Source: Anaerolineaceae bacterium (GTDB lineage: Bacteria; Chloroflexota; Anaerolineae; Anaerolineales; Anaerolineaceae). Taken from it: a stretch of 64,000 nt of DNA. Each line of letters begins with the position of its first letter. The stretch's first letter is position 1. This document shows positions 44,739 through 53,437 of the stretch, piece after piece. A program made the translations under genes and the position numbers. Location of the stretch: NCBI GenBank assembly GCA_029265815.1, contig JAJUGU010000004.1, positions 233,413-297,412 on the forward strand, given 5' to 3'. Below the pieces are notes generated by a model, which was not told where the DNA came from, ran no database searches, and was given only the letters and a program-made list of their open reading frames with translations.

Positions 44739-45398
44739 TCAGGGGATCTGGAGAACCTGACCAACCTTCAATGCGGATCCCTGTTCAAGTCCATTGACAG
44801 CGTAGATGTCATACGGGTTGACATCACCAAAATAACAGGCGATTTCTCCAATTGTATCTCCGGTGGCGACTGTATAGGTAGTGGGGTGTGTTTTGAGAGC
44901 ACGTTCACCCGGGAAAGAACCGCTTTGCGGGATGGTAAGCGTATATCCAACTGCCGGGCGAGAGTTAATATTCAATCCACTGGCACTCAACAAAGCTGAC
45001 GGATCGACATTAAACCTTCGGGCGATACAGTATGGAAACTCACCAGCCTGAATAACGTATGTCGCGGGTTTTCCTGGCGTGGCTGTAGGGTACGCGATTT
45101 TGGTCGCCGTAGGCGTGAAAACTTCGGTTGCCGCGGTCGCCTGGGGGGTGGTAAAGGTGAAAGCAGGTGTGCTGGTCGGCAAAACTCCACCACCAGCCTG
45201 TGGAGTCAGAGCAATGGCGGTTTGAGTCTGGCTGAGAATATCCTGCATGATTTGCGGTTGCGTAGCCACCGGGAAGGGAATTTCTCCGACACTGGTGGCA
45301 GTGGCAACCGGTGCTACTGAGGCCGGCCGTTCACAGGCCACAAGTCCCAGGCTGGCAACTAGTACGATGACCAAAATTACCAAAAGCTTTTTGCTCAT
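44739..45398 (-). CDS. Lipoprotein with two LysM domains
   Basis: 219 residues. The lipoprotein signal has lipobox LVAC. A Thr/Pro/Ala-rich stretch (about 60-110) is followed by two LysM repeats: TYVIQAGEFPYCIARRFNVD (about 115) and TYTVATGDTIGEIACYFGD (about 175). LysM domains bind peptidoglycan glycans; no catalytic domain is present, so it may be a wall-binding anchor or partner. ATG 45398 is set by AAGGAG just upstream. It is divergent from the DNPH1-like gene. Confidence 0.85.
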   Translation of the reverse strand: MSKKLLVILVIVLVASLGLVACERPASVAPVATATSVGEIPFPVATQPQIMQDILSQTQTAIALTPQAGGGVLPTSTPAFTFTTPQATAATEVFTPTATKIAYPTATPGKPATYVIQAGEFPYCIARRFNVDPSALLSASGLNINSRPAVGYTLTIPQSGSFPGERALKTHPTTYTVATGDTIGEIACYFGDVNPYDIYAVNGLEQGSALKVGQVLQIP

Positions 45399-45566
45399 AA
45401 TTTTCTCCTTAGTCAACTGCAAATCAGCGTTTACCCCGTAACAAATTCCTATCTATGATACTATAAGCTTGATCTTAAAAATAGTAGCATATCGAAATTT
45501 TTACGTCAAGCAAGTACTGTGTTTGTTATTAGTTGCAATGAATGTGCCACTTTTCGAGGAGGTAAG

Positions 45567-46004
45567 ATGAATATCTATTTTTCATGCTCAATCACCGGAG
45601 GCAGATCTGAAGAAGAAACCTATCAGGTTATCGTCAGACAAATGCTCAAATCCGGTCATGAGGTCCCCACCGCCCATCTTTCTTCCCCCAGTGTAGTAGA
45701 AGAGGAAAAAGTCATCGATCCTGTTGAGGTTTTTACTCGCGATATGAACTGGCTGCGAGAATGTGACGCGGTCGTGGCCGAGGTGTCTTCTCCCTCGCAC
45801 GGCGTCGGATACGAGGTGGCCTACGCCCTTTCGTTGCAAAAACCGGTATTGTGTTGTTACAAACGAGGAAAAAAAGTGTCGAAAATCATCACCGGAAACA
45901 CCAGCCCAAATTTAATCGTAAAAGAGTACACGAATGATGCTGAAGCGATTAAAGTGGTAGATGAATTTCTCAATCAATTAAATGGCACCCAATCCGAATA
46001 TTAG
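45567..46004 (+). CDS. 2'-deoxynucleoside 5'-phosphate N-hydrolase (DNPH1/RCL family)
   Basis: 145 residues of the nucleoside 2-deoxyribosyltransferase fold. The pattern closely follows animal DNPH1: IYFSCSITGGRSEEETYQ at the start, DMNWLRECDAVVAEVSSPS (59-77) and HGVGYEVAYAL, with Glu83 as the likely nucleophile. DNPH1 cleaves the glycosidic bond of deoxynucleoside 5'-monophosphates, and is thought to clean up modified nucleotides. ATG 45567 has GAGGAGG 4 nt upstream. The DnaJ gene follows after 73 nt with its own promoter. Confidence 0.82.
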   Translation: MNIYFSCSITGGRSEEETYQVIVRQMLKSGHEVPTAHLSSPSVVEEEKVIDPVEVFTRDMNWLRECDAVVAEVSSPSHGVGYEVAYALSLQKPVLCCYKRGKKVSKIITGNTSPNLIVKEYTNDAEAIKVVDEFLNQLNGTQSEY

Positions 46005-46043
46005 AATGATATATTAATTGTATAAGAGTGTGTTCACAATCTA

Positions 46044-46071
46044 TTGACTTTTATCTTTCATAAAGTTTAAT
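46044..46071 (+). promoter_or_regulatory. Promoter of the DnaJ gene, probably leaderless
   Basis: TTGACT (46044-46049), a 16-nt spacer and TTTAAT (46066-46071) form a reasonable sigma-70-type promoter. Only 6 nt remain before ATG 46078, and no ribosome site is present. Confidence 0.5.
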
Positions 46072-46077
46072 TAAAGT

Positions 46078-46995
46078 ATGGATTATAAGGATTATTACAA
46101 AGTTCTCGGCGTCGAACGTAGTGCAACACCGGATGAAATCAAAAAAGCATTCCGCAAACTTGCCATGAAATATCATCCTGATAAAAACAAGGATAACAAG
46201 CAGGCGGAAGAAAAGTTCAAAGAGATCAACGAAGCCTACGAAGTGCTTAGTGATCCCAAAAAACGCGAAAGGTACGATCAGTTAGGTGCCAGTTACGCCC
46301 AGTGGCAGGCACGGGGAGGTGCCCCGGGTGGTTTTAACTGGAGTGAGTGGATGAGCGGGCAGGGCGTCCGAGGTCAACAGGTGAACACTGGCGACTTTGG
46401 AGACATTTTCGGCGGTTTTTCCGATTTCTTCAGCGCAATTTTCGGTGGAATGCCCGTCAGCAGCAGACAGCCATATCGTCAGACTACGGCTCGTCCGGCG
46501 AATATCGAGCAGAAAGTGCAGATCACGCTAGAAGAAGCCTATCACGGAACCCAGCGCATCTTTCAAATCGATAACAGGCGTATCGAGGTAAAGATCCCGG
46601 CCGGCGCAAAAACAGGCACCAAAGTCCGAGTAGCAGGAGCTGGCCCTTCAATTGGTTACGGTCAAAAAGCCGATCTCTATCTGGTTCTTGAAGTTCTTCC
46701 TCACTCAAAATTCACAGTAAACGGATCGGATCTTACATCAGAAGTAAAAGTTGACCTGTTGACTGCCGTCCTTGGCGGATCGGTGACAGTGAACACACTT
46801 TCAGGCGATGTCAGTCTGACAATCCCTGCCGGAACCCAACCTGGTCAAAAATTCCGCTTGAGCGGAAAAGGAATGCCTAATCTCAGAGATCCTCAAACTT
46901 ATGGCGACCTCTACGTGCAGGTCAAAGTAGAATTACCACGCAAATTAAACGATAAGCAAAGGCAGTTGTTTGAGGAATTAAAAAAATACCGGTAA
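46078..46995 (+). CDS. DnaJ-class co-chaperone, CbpA type
   Basis: 305 residues. The J domain is [20 protein letters not shown] with the HPD triplet at 33-35. A Gly/Phe-rich linker (about 75-125) follows, then the C-terminal substrate-binding domains. The cysteine-rich zinc finger of classical DnaJ is absent, so this is CbpA-type. It delivers clients to DnaK and stimulates its ATPase. The HtrA gene follows after 18 nt, so the two probably form one proteostasis operon. Confidence 0.92.
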   Translation: MDYKDYYKVLGVERSATPDEIKKAFRKLAMKYHPDKNKDNKQAEEKFKEINEAYEVLSDPKKRERYDQLGASYAQWQARGGAPGGFNWSEWMSGQGVRGQQVNTGDFGDIFGGFSDFFSAIFGGMPVSSRQPYRQTTARPANIEQKVQITLEEAYHGTQRIFQIDNRRIEVKIPAGAKTGTKVRVAGAGPSIGYGQKADLYLVLEVLPHSKFTVNGSDLTSEVKVDLLTAVLGGSVTVNTLSGDVSLTIPAGTQPGQKFRLSGKGMPNLRDPQTYGDLYVQVKVELPRKLNDKQRQLFEELKKYR

Positions 46996-47013
46996 TGGAG
47001 AAGGATTTGTTAA

Positions 47014-48180
47014 ATGAAAAAAGGAATTACCGTAATTATCGCTGTGACACTTGTGCTGGTATTGGCTGCCTGTTCAATTTCATCAAACCTTGACCTCTTC
47101 AACCGTGTGACACCTACTGCAACACAAACCGCTCTCACAATTCCCACTCCGGTATCAAGCGCAGTGCTGCAGGGTCAAGATCTCAGCACCATTGACCTCC
47201 TTTTAACCAATATCTACGAACGGTCTAACCCGGGTGTTGTCTCCATCGTAACCTCCACCTCAGAAGGTGAGAGTTCAGGGTCAGGGTTTGTGTACGACAA
47301 AGAAGGTCATATCATCACCAATTACCACGTTGTGGAAGGCGCCAAGATCGTGGAGGTTGACTTTCCAAGCGGTCGCAAAGTTGAAGGCAAAGTGATCGGA
47401 ACCGACCTGGATTCAGATATCGCGGTGATCGAAGTGGATGTGGACGCAAGTCAACTTGTGCCTCTCCCCCTGGGTGACAGCGATGCATTGAAGGTCGGTC
47501 AGATGGTGGTCGCCATAGGCAATCCCTTCAGGCTGAATAGCACCATGACCTTTGGTATCGTCAGCGCCAAAGGTAGGGTACAAGATTCCATCCGAACCGC
47601 CGCTGACCAGACAGCTTACGCCTCAGGTGATCTGATCCAGATCGACGCCGCCATCAATCCTGGTAATTCCGGCGGACCACTATTAAATATGGAAGGAGAA
47701 GTGGTCGGTGTCAACCGCTCTATCCGTATCTCAGGAACATCACTCGAAGGCGAATCTATCAATACCGGCATTGGATTTGCTGTTTCGATCAATATCGTCA
47801 AACGAGTGGTTCCCTACCTAATTCAGTACGGCACATTCCAGTATCCATACCTGGGAATTTCGAGCAGTTCAGACGACATGACCCTGGCCATGTGGAGAGC
47901 GGTTTCTGAAAACCAGACCACTGGAGCTTACATTACCAGTGTAACCCCTGGCGGTCCCGCCGACCAGGCCGGTCTCAGAGCTGGAACCAAACCCACAAAT
48001 ATTCAGGGGCTTTACAGCGGTGGTGACATCATCATCGGCGTTGACGGTCATCCCGTCAACCTTTACGGCGATCTGATCAGTTATATCTTCAAATACAAAT
48101 CTCCGGGCGATGAAATCATCCTGACCATCATTCGCAACGGCGAACAGAAGGAGGTGCCATTAACCCTTGGCGGTCGTTAA
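47014..48180 (+). CDS. HtrA/DegP-family serine protease lipoprotein
   Basis: 388 residues. The N-terminal signal has lipobox LAAC, so the protease is membrane-tethered on the outside. The trypsin-like triad is His105 in NYHVV, Asp135 in DSDIAVIEV and Ser219 in GNSGGPL. A PDZ domain occupies about 280-385 (GAYITSVTPGGPADQAGL). HtrA proteases degrade misfolded envelope proteins. It forms an operon with the DnaJ gene. The eRF1-like gene follows after 43 nt. Confidence 0.93.
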   Translation: MKKGITVIIAVTLVLVLAACSISSNLDLFNRVTPTATQTALTIPTPVSSAVLQGQDLSTIDLLLTNIYERSNPGVVSIVTSTSEGESSGSGFVYDKEGHIITNYHVVEGAKIVEVDFPSGRKVEGKVIGTDLDSDIAVIEVDVDASQLVPLPLGDSDALKVGQMVVAIGNPFRLNSTMTFGIVSAKGRVQDSIRTAADQTAYASGDLIQIDAAINPGNSGGPLLNMEGEVVGVNRSIRISGTSLEGESINTGIGFAVSINIVKRVVPYLIQYGTFQYPYLGISSSSDDMTLAMWRAVSENQTTGAYITSVTPGGPADQAGLRAGTKPTNIQGLYSGGDIIIGVDGHPVNLYGDLISYIFKYKSPGDEIILTIIRNGEQKEVPLTLGGR

Positions 48181-48223
48181 TTAATTAGTCAATCTGCACA
48201 TTTTCAATTTAGAGGAGGTGTCT

Positions 48224-48973
48224 ATGTTCACAGAGACAGGTCTGAGGAAGATCAAGGATTTTAATGCCAGCGATCCGGTTGTCAGTCTGTATTTGAATAC
48301 GGAACCCAGCCGGGGAAACGCAGAGACTCACCGGCTCCGTCTGCGAAACATGCTAAAAGATATTTACCTCGAACAAGATGTGAAAGCAATAGAAAAATTT
48401 TTTAACTATTCCTATGACTGGTCTGGGCGCTCAGTGGCTGTTTTCTCATGCGCTCCGGCCGGTTTTTTTCAAGCCATTCCTCTGGCAGTACCGGTAAAAG
48501 ATTTTATCCAGATCGCATCAAAACCCGTTGTCGAACCCCTGGAAGATCTGCTTGAAGACTACAGCAACCTGGGAGTAATTCTGGTGGATAAACAAAGTGC
48601 CCGGCTGTTTCATTTCCACCTGGGGGAGATGGTGGAACAAAAGGGGATCCTTGGAGATAAGGTTAAGCAATTTAAATCAGGAGGCTCCTCTTCAACCTTT
48701 GGTTTGCGTGGAGGAGCGCTGGCGGGCTCGCGCGTTGTTCAAGAAACGATCGATAAAAATCTGCGGGAGATTGCGGATGCCTCATCCAAGTTCTTTGAAA
48801 GCAAAAGAGTACGCAGGTTAATGATTGGCGGAACAGACGATAATGTAGCTCACTTCCGCTCCTTTTTACCAAAATCGATGCAGAGCCTTATTGTGGGGAC
48901 CTTTCCAATTGAAATGAATGTCAGTCATGCCGAAGTGCTGCATAAGGTGATGAATTCAATGCAATCAGCCTGA
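48224..48973 (+). CDS. Bacterial eRF1-like protein (baeRF/VLRF1-type), C-terminally short
   Basis: 249 residues. It resembles bacterial archaeo-eukaryotic release-factor-like proteins (baeRF/VLRF1), an early branch of the eRF1/Pelota/Vms1 family, in the N-terminal domain (VVSLYLNTEPSRGNAETHRLR) and domain 2 (LGVILVDKQSARLFHFHLGEM). The region equivalent to the catalytic GGQ loop is Gly-rich (GSSSTFGLRGGALAGSRVVQ, about 162-181). Full-length relatives run to about 370 residues with a third domain; here a stop and a terminator follow the second domain. ATG 48224 is used, since AGGAGG lies at 48213-48218. A ribosome-rescue role fits the chaperone/protease neighbours (inference). Confidence 0.62.
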   Translation: MFTETGLRKIKDFNASDPVVSLYLNTEPSRGNAETHRLRLRNMLKDIYLEQDVKAIEKFFNYSYDWSGRSVAVFSCAPAGFFQAIPLAVPVKDFIQIASKPVVEPLEDLLEDYSNLGVILVDKQSARLFHFHLGEMVEQKGILGDKVKQFKSGGSSSTFGLRGGALAGSRVVQETIDKNLREIADASSKFFESKRVRRLMIGGTDDNVAHFRSFLPKSMQSLIVGTFPIEMNVSHAEVLHKVMNSMQSA

Positions 48974-48992
48974 CCTTTCTGGAATCAACAAT

Positions 48993-49028
48993 AAAGCCGC
49001 GGATCTGTAAATTCAGGTCCGCGGCTTT
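48993..49028. terminator. Bidirectional terminator
   Basis: An 11-bp stem (AAAGCCGCGGA / TCCGCGGCTTT) extended by a few wobble pairs, with T5 on the plus side. It ends the eRF1-like gene and the converging coiled-coil gene. Confidence 0.85.
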
Positions 49029-49044
49029 TTAATTCGCTTACAGT

Positions 49045-49704
49045 TTAATTAAGGTTGTTTACCAGGTTGAGCAGGTTAGAGTAGAGGGTATCAAGCGCAT
49101 CGCGTGAAGTCAGCAGATCGGGCTCAGAAATTTTGCTGGTAGCCGTATCAAGTAAATCACCAAAACCACTAAGCGATGCAGCATCGATCTCGGTTGCCTG
49201 CAGTTCTGTCAGGTCAGCCTTGGCAAAATTGATTGATTGTAGAGCGGTATTAGTGTCTAGTTTCTCTAGCGCTGCACGCGCTCCATTAACATCCACCAGG
49301 AATTTATAGACGATTTCCATTTGTTTGATTTTCGCGAGCTGCGCTGTCTGATCAGCAATGGTGGTCTGGGCTGCGGTGAGATCTGCTTTAACAGTGTCAA
49401 GTTCAGTCTGTACAGCGGCAATGTCGATTTCAGCCTGGGCAACTTTATCGGTTAACTCAGTGATTTGTTTGTCAGCATCCGCCGCTGCGGCAGCCGCAGT
49501 ATTTTTTGCAGGCTGGTAAACCGCAAAAAAGATGGTGGCAAGGCCGCCCAGATAAAAGACAACAGCCACGATCACCCACGGCAGTATCTTGCTCCAAAAA
49601 CCCTTTTTGACAGGCGCCGGTTTTTCCTCTGCCTTGACAGTATCAATTGCGGGTTGGTCAACAGCAGGGGTTTCCCCTGGTTTAATTTCTTCCTTTGGTT
49701 CCAT
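49045..49704 (-). CDS. Single-pass membrane protein with coiled coil, unknown function
   Basis: 219 residues: a charged cytoplasmic N-terminus (about 1-35), one membrane segment (about 41-65), a long coiled coil (about 70-125, in heptads such as ITELTDKVAQAEIDIAAVQ), and a helical C-terminus. No conserved catalytic motif is seen. It may be a structural or tethering protein. An AAAGGATAT ribosome site precedes the ATG. Confidence 0.7.
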   Translation of the reverse strand: MEPKEEIKPGETPAVDQPAIDTVKAEEKPAPVKKGFWSKILPWVIVAVVFYLGGLATIFFAVYQPAKNTAAAAAADADKQITELTDKVAQAEIDIAAVQTELDTVKADLTAAQTTIADQTAQLAKIKQMEIVYKFLVDVNGARAALEKLDTNTALQSINFAKADLTELQATEIDAASLSGFGDLLDTATSKISEPDLLTSRDALDTLYSNLLNLVNNLN

Positions 49705-49861
49705 ATGGATATCCTTTCATCATCAATTTTTTATTACGGTATAAGTATAACCGTCTAGTTAAGTTTATTCAACGCTTATCAAAACAAGTTGCGCTGATAA
49801 TAATCAGGTTGACATGAAAGGTTGCGCTTTTTCCTCTTCTCACCGGCAGGAGAGAATTGGA

Positions 49862-49867
49862 TATAAT
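49862..49867 (+). promoter_or_regulatory. -10 box 7 nt before murJ start
   Basis: A consensus TATAAT lies 7 nt from ATG 49875, as expected for a leaderless transcript. Confidence 0.6.
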
Positions 49868-49874
49868 CCTTGAT

Positions 49875-51470
49875 ATGGAATCCTCCACACCAGTAGATAA
49901 TACAGAAAACCGCCAGATTGCCCGGGCTGCCGGCACAGTGATGATCGCCATCATCCTTGGACAAATCTTCAGCCTTCTCTCCTCAATGATCATCACCAAC
50001 GCCTTCGGAACGGGAATCGAAAATGAAGCGTTCAATGCCTCCAACCGTTTACCTGATATTCTCTACCAGTTAATCGCTGGTGGAGCGCTGGCATCAGCGT
50101 TCATTCCCACCTTCACCACACTGCTCACACGCGGTGAGCATAAGAAAGCCTGGCTGCTGGCATCTGCAATTGCCAACCTGATCACGTTAATTTTCATCGT
50201 TTTGGGCGTGGTGATTGCCCTCTTCGCCCCCTGGGTGGTGCGCCATATCCTCGCACCAGGTTTCACCGATTCGGTGAAGTTCAATCTGACGGTCGATCTG
50301 GTGCGTATTCAACTTCTGGCACCGATCATTTTCGGCATTAGCGGCTTGATCATGGGCATTCTCAACTCACACCGCAGCTTCCTCTGGCCTGCCCTGGCGC
50401 CAATGATGTACTCCATCGGTAAGATCCTTGGCGTGCTGCTGCTCTCACCCTTCATGGGAGTTTACGGCCTGGCTGTGGGTGTGGTGGCGGGTGCGTTGAT
50501 GCACGGCTTAATCCAGCTCCCCGCGTTATTAAAACTGCCAGAACGCAAATACACCCTCACCCTTGGGCTGCGCCTGCCCGATGTACGCGAGGTGGCGCGT
50601 TTAATGGGTCCACGCGTGCTAGGAGTGGCATTCGTTCAATTAAATTTCTTAATCAATACCCGCCTGGCATCACTAATGCCTCTGGGAAGCGTTACCGCCA
50701 TCGCCGTAGGATTTTCCTTAATGATGATCCCCGAAGCTGCCGTCGCCCAGGCAATTGCCATCGCTGCGCTGCCGAGTTTTTCAACTCAGGCGGCTAAAGG
50801 AAGACTGGAAGACATGCGTGGATCATTAGCATCCTTAATGCGCGGTTTGCTGCTGCTGGCTGTACCTGCCTCGCTGGGGCTGATCTTGCTGCGCACGCCG
50901 CTGGTAACCATCATCTATCAACGCGGCGCGTTCGATGCAGGGTCCACGAAAATGGTTGCCTGGGCTCTGCTCTGGTATGCTGCTGGGTTGGTAGGGCATT
51001 CTGTGGTTGAAATTGTATCGCGCGCGTTTTACGCCCTGCACGACACAAAAACACCCGTCTTCGTAGGTGTCGCTGCAATGAGCCTGAATGTGGGTTTTAG
51101 CTTCTGGTTTACCTCACTCTTTGAACGCAACGGGTGGATGCCGCACGGCGGTCTGGCTCTGGCTAACTCACTGGCTACTTTTTTAGAGATGTGCGCCTTG
51201 CTTTATTTTATGCGCAGGCGGTTATCAGGCCTCGAAGGCAGCAAGATACTGGATGGGTTCGGTAAGGCCTGTCTGGCAGGCGGGGTAATGGCTCTGGCTT
51301 TATGGGGCTGGCTGGTGCTCACACGAGCAGCTTCTGTGTGGATAACAGCTCTGGGTGGAATGGCTGTTGGGATCGTGATCTATGGCTTGCTCATCATTCT
51401 ATTGCGGGTACCTGAAATGCAATTAATTTTTGAGACGATAAAGCGCCGTTTAGGTAAAAAGGCAGTATAA
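49875..51470 (+). CDS. murJ: Lipid II flippase MurJ (MviN family)
   Basis: 531 residues with about 14 transmembrane segments. Family segments are visible near the start (FGTGIENEAFNASNRLPDIL and GGALASAFIPTF) and at RAFYALHDTKTPV. MurJ flips lipid II across the cytoplasmic membrane for peptidoglycan synthesis. ATG 49875 is preferred: the longer TTG start at 49857 would place the -10 box (49862-49867) inside the coding sequence. It is followed 25 nt later by the SagB-type gene. Confidence 0.92.
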   Translation: MESSTPVDNTENRQIARAAGTVMIAIILGQIFSLLSSMIITNAFGTGIENEAFNASNRLPDILYQLIAGGALASAFIPTFTTLLTRGEHKKAWLLASAIANLITLIFIVLGVVIALFAPWVVRHILAPGFTDSVKFNLTVDLVRIQLLAPIIFGISGLIMGILNSHRSFLWPALAPMMYSIGKILGVLLLSPFMGVYGLAVGVVAGALMHGLIQLPALLKLPERKYTLTLGLRLPDVREVARLMGPRVLGVAFVQLNFLINTRLASLMPLGSVTAIAVGFSLMMIPEAAVAQAIAIAALPSFSTQAAKGRLEDMRGSLASLMRGLLLLAVPASLGLILLRTPLVTIIYQRGAFDAGSTKMVAWALLWYAAGLVGHSVVEIVSRAFYALHDTKTPVFVGVAAMSLNVGFSFWFTSLFERNGWMPHGGLALANSLATFLEMCALLYFMRRRLSGLEGSKILDGFGKACLAGGVMALALWGWLVLTRAASVWITALGGMAVGIVIYGLLIILLRVPEMQLIFETIKRRLGKKAV

Positions 51471-51495
51471 ATATTAATATACCGGAGGTATGGAA

Positions 51496-52248
51496 ATGAA
51501 GAATAATTCTGGCAATGAATTCATGATTAAAACGCGTTATGCCAACGTCAGCACGTCACCGCAAAACGGCGGCGTAATTCCCCAACCCCCTCTTGAACTG
51601 CCGATCCCTGAAGGCGTGAAATTGATCGATTTACCCAAACCGGAGGAAATTCACCTTCCAGGTATCGATCTGCGCACGGCCATTGAAGCCAGGCGCACCA
51701 TTCGGGCTTATGCAAAAACTCCTTTGACTCTTCAAGAAACGGCCTATTTGTTATGGGTATCGCAGGGCGTCAAGCATGTTTCCTCCCGCCCATCCACGGC
51801 ACGCACAGTGCCGTCCGCCGGAGCGAGACACGCTTTTGAAACCTTGCTTTTGGTCAATCGCGTAACCGGATTGGAACCTGGTCTCTACCGCTACGCTGCC
51901 ATCGAGCATGGGCTCCTCAGTTTATCTCACGATGCCAAAATCGCTGAAAAACTAGCCCACGCCTGCCTTGATCAATCGCAGCTAACCAACTGCGCAGCAG
52001 CCTTCATCTGGGTGGCAGTGGTGGAGCGTATGTTCTGGCGTTACGCAGAACGCGGATACCGCTACCTGCATCTCGATGCCGGGCATGTCTGCCAGAACCT
52101 CGCGCTGGGTGCTGAACAGATCGGGGGCGGCATCTGCCCCATTGCAGCGTTCGATGATGAACTATTGAACCAAACCCTGGGCCTTGACGGTGAAGAGCAG
52201 TTTGTGATTTACCTGGCGACGGTTGGAAAGAAGATTGTAAATTTATAA
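51496..52248 (+). CDS. SagB-type nitroreductase-family oxidoreductase
   Basis: 250 residues. It resembles the SagB/ThcOx branch of the nitroreductase superfamily: DLRTAIEARRTIRAYAKTPL binds FMN near the start, PSAGARHAFE and GGGICPIAAFDDELLNQTLG follow. SagB enzymes oxidise azolines in peptide natural products, but no cyclodehydratase, precursor or YcaO gene is adjacent here. A stand-alone redox role is therefore more likely. GGAGG at 51484-51488 fits ATG 51496 better than ATG 51490. Confidence 0.8.
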   Translation: MKNNSGNEFMIKTRYANVSTSPQNGGVIPQPPLELPIPEGVKLIDLPKPEEIHLPGIDLRTAIEARRTIRAYAKTPLTLQETAYLLWVSQGVKHVSSRPSTARTVPSAGARHAFETLLLVNRVTGLEPGLYRYAAIEHGLLSLSHDAKIAEKLAHACLDQSQLTNCAAAFIWVAVVERMFWRYAERGYRYLHLDAGHVCQNLALGAEQIGGGICPIAAFDDELLNQTLGLDGEEQFVIYLATVGKKIVNL

Positions 52249-52370
52249 AACGATTTATAAGACTTTCTCATTCCAGAGTAAAAACAATAGATCTCATCGC
52301 GTTCTTCTGCTGGTTCATAACAAACCATGTGAGAGAAAAATCGAATTACCACTGAAATAGAAAAATTCCC

Positions 52371-52397
52371 GAACCTCAACAGGATTTTGGGAATTTT
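52371..52397. terminator. Probable terminator between the SagB-type gene and pfkA
   Basis: AAAATTCCC and GGGAATTTT form a 9-bp stem with a small inner CCT/AGG hairpin, between converging genes. A and T runs lie on both sides. Confidence 0.55.
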
Positions 52398-52435
52398 CTT
52401 AATAAATGTTCCGCCTTTTCTTATCCTTGTGAATT

Positions 52436-53425
52436 TCACCGGGCCAATATTCTCGCCATATCGATATAATCCTTCGACAGCACCTTTTTATTACTGATTA
52501 CTTCATCGATAGGGATGGGCTGGATTTCCCGCCCCACCAGCCCTGCCATAATGTTCGATTTTCCTTCCAGGAGAAATTCGACTGCCTTTACCCCGAAACG
52601 CGTGGCAATCAGCCGGTCAAAGGCTGTGGGCTTTCCGCCGCGCTGCACATGCCCCAGGATAGTAACCCTTGTGGTAAAGCCAATATCCATGGCATCGATC
52701 ATCGCTCCCAGCTCCGCCGTATGAGGTTTGTACCCTTCGGCAACCACTACAATGGCATGTGTTTTTCCACGCCGGTAAGCCTCTTCGATCGCTACAGCGA
52801 CTTCCTTGGGCGGAGTATGGATTTCCGGAATGAGAACCAGTTCTGCGCCGGTAACGATACCCGCCTGAACTGCCAGGTAACCTGATTCGCGCCCCATCGT
52901 TTCCACCAGAAAGGCACGGTTGTGAGAAGAAGCCGTGTCGCGCAGTTTATCAATGGCGTCCACGATCGTGTTCAGTGCCGTATCCACCCCAATGCACATG
53001 TCGGTGCCGTAGATATCGTTATCGATACTGGCAGGCACTCCGACCACTGGAATGCCCTTCTGCACCAGCTTCTGCGCCCCGGCCAGCGATCCATCACCAC
53101 CGGCAACCACCAGAGCATCCATTCCAGCATTGTTGATCTGGCGTACCGCCTCGCGCTGTCCGGCGGCTTCTTTAAATTCCTGACTTCGCGCCGTTTGAAG
53201 GATGGTTCCGCCACGCTGCAAGATGCCGCCTACCTCCCGAATGCCCATTTCCTTAAACCTGCCATGGATCAATCCCTCGTACCCACCTTCAACCCCCAGC
53301 ACACGAATATTGTCAACTGAGGCTCTGCGCACAACAGCACGAATAAAGGGATTCATCCCCGGAGCATCACCGCCAGAGGTCATCACACCAATAGTTTTAA
53401 TTTTCACTGAGTCGCTCATCATCAT
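52436..53425 (-). CDS. pfkA: 6-phosphofructokinase
   Basis: 329 residues. GVMTSGGDAPGMN is the ATP-loop start. GGDGS (109-113) carries the Gly of ATP-dependent forms rather than the Asp of pyrophosphate-dependent ones. SIDND holds catalytic Asp135, and ETMGR binds fructose-6-phosphate. It makes fructose-1,6-bisphosphate in glycolysis. The start is ambiguous among three consecutive ATGs (53425, 53422, 53419). It begins 12 nt after dnaE on the same strand, a pairing also known from Firmicutes. Confidence 0.93.
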   Translation of the reverse strand: MMMSDSVKIKTIGVMTSGGDAPGMNPFIRAVVRRASVDNIRVLGVEGGYEGLIHGRFKEMGIREVGGILQRGGTILQTARSQEFKEAAGQREAVRQINNAGMDALVVAGGDGSLAGAQKLVQKGIPVVGVPASIDNDIYGTDMCIGVDTALNTIVDAIDKLRDTASSHNRAFLVETMGRESGYLAVQAGIVTGAELVLIPEIHTPPKEVAVAIEEAYRRGKTHAIVVVAEGYKPHTAELGAMIDAMDIGFTTRVTILGHVQRGGKPTAFDRLIATRFGVKAVEFLLEGKSNIMAGLVGREIQPIPIDEVISNKKVLSKDYIDMARILAR

Positions 53426-53437
53426 TGCCTTATCGAA

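Noticed and set aside
49857..49874. TTG start for MurJ 18 nt upstream of the chosen ATG
   Set aside because: The -10 box TATAAT (49862-49867) would fall inside the coding sequence, and the added residues do not look like family sequence.
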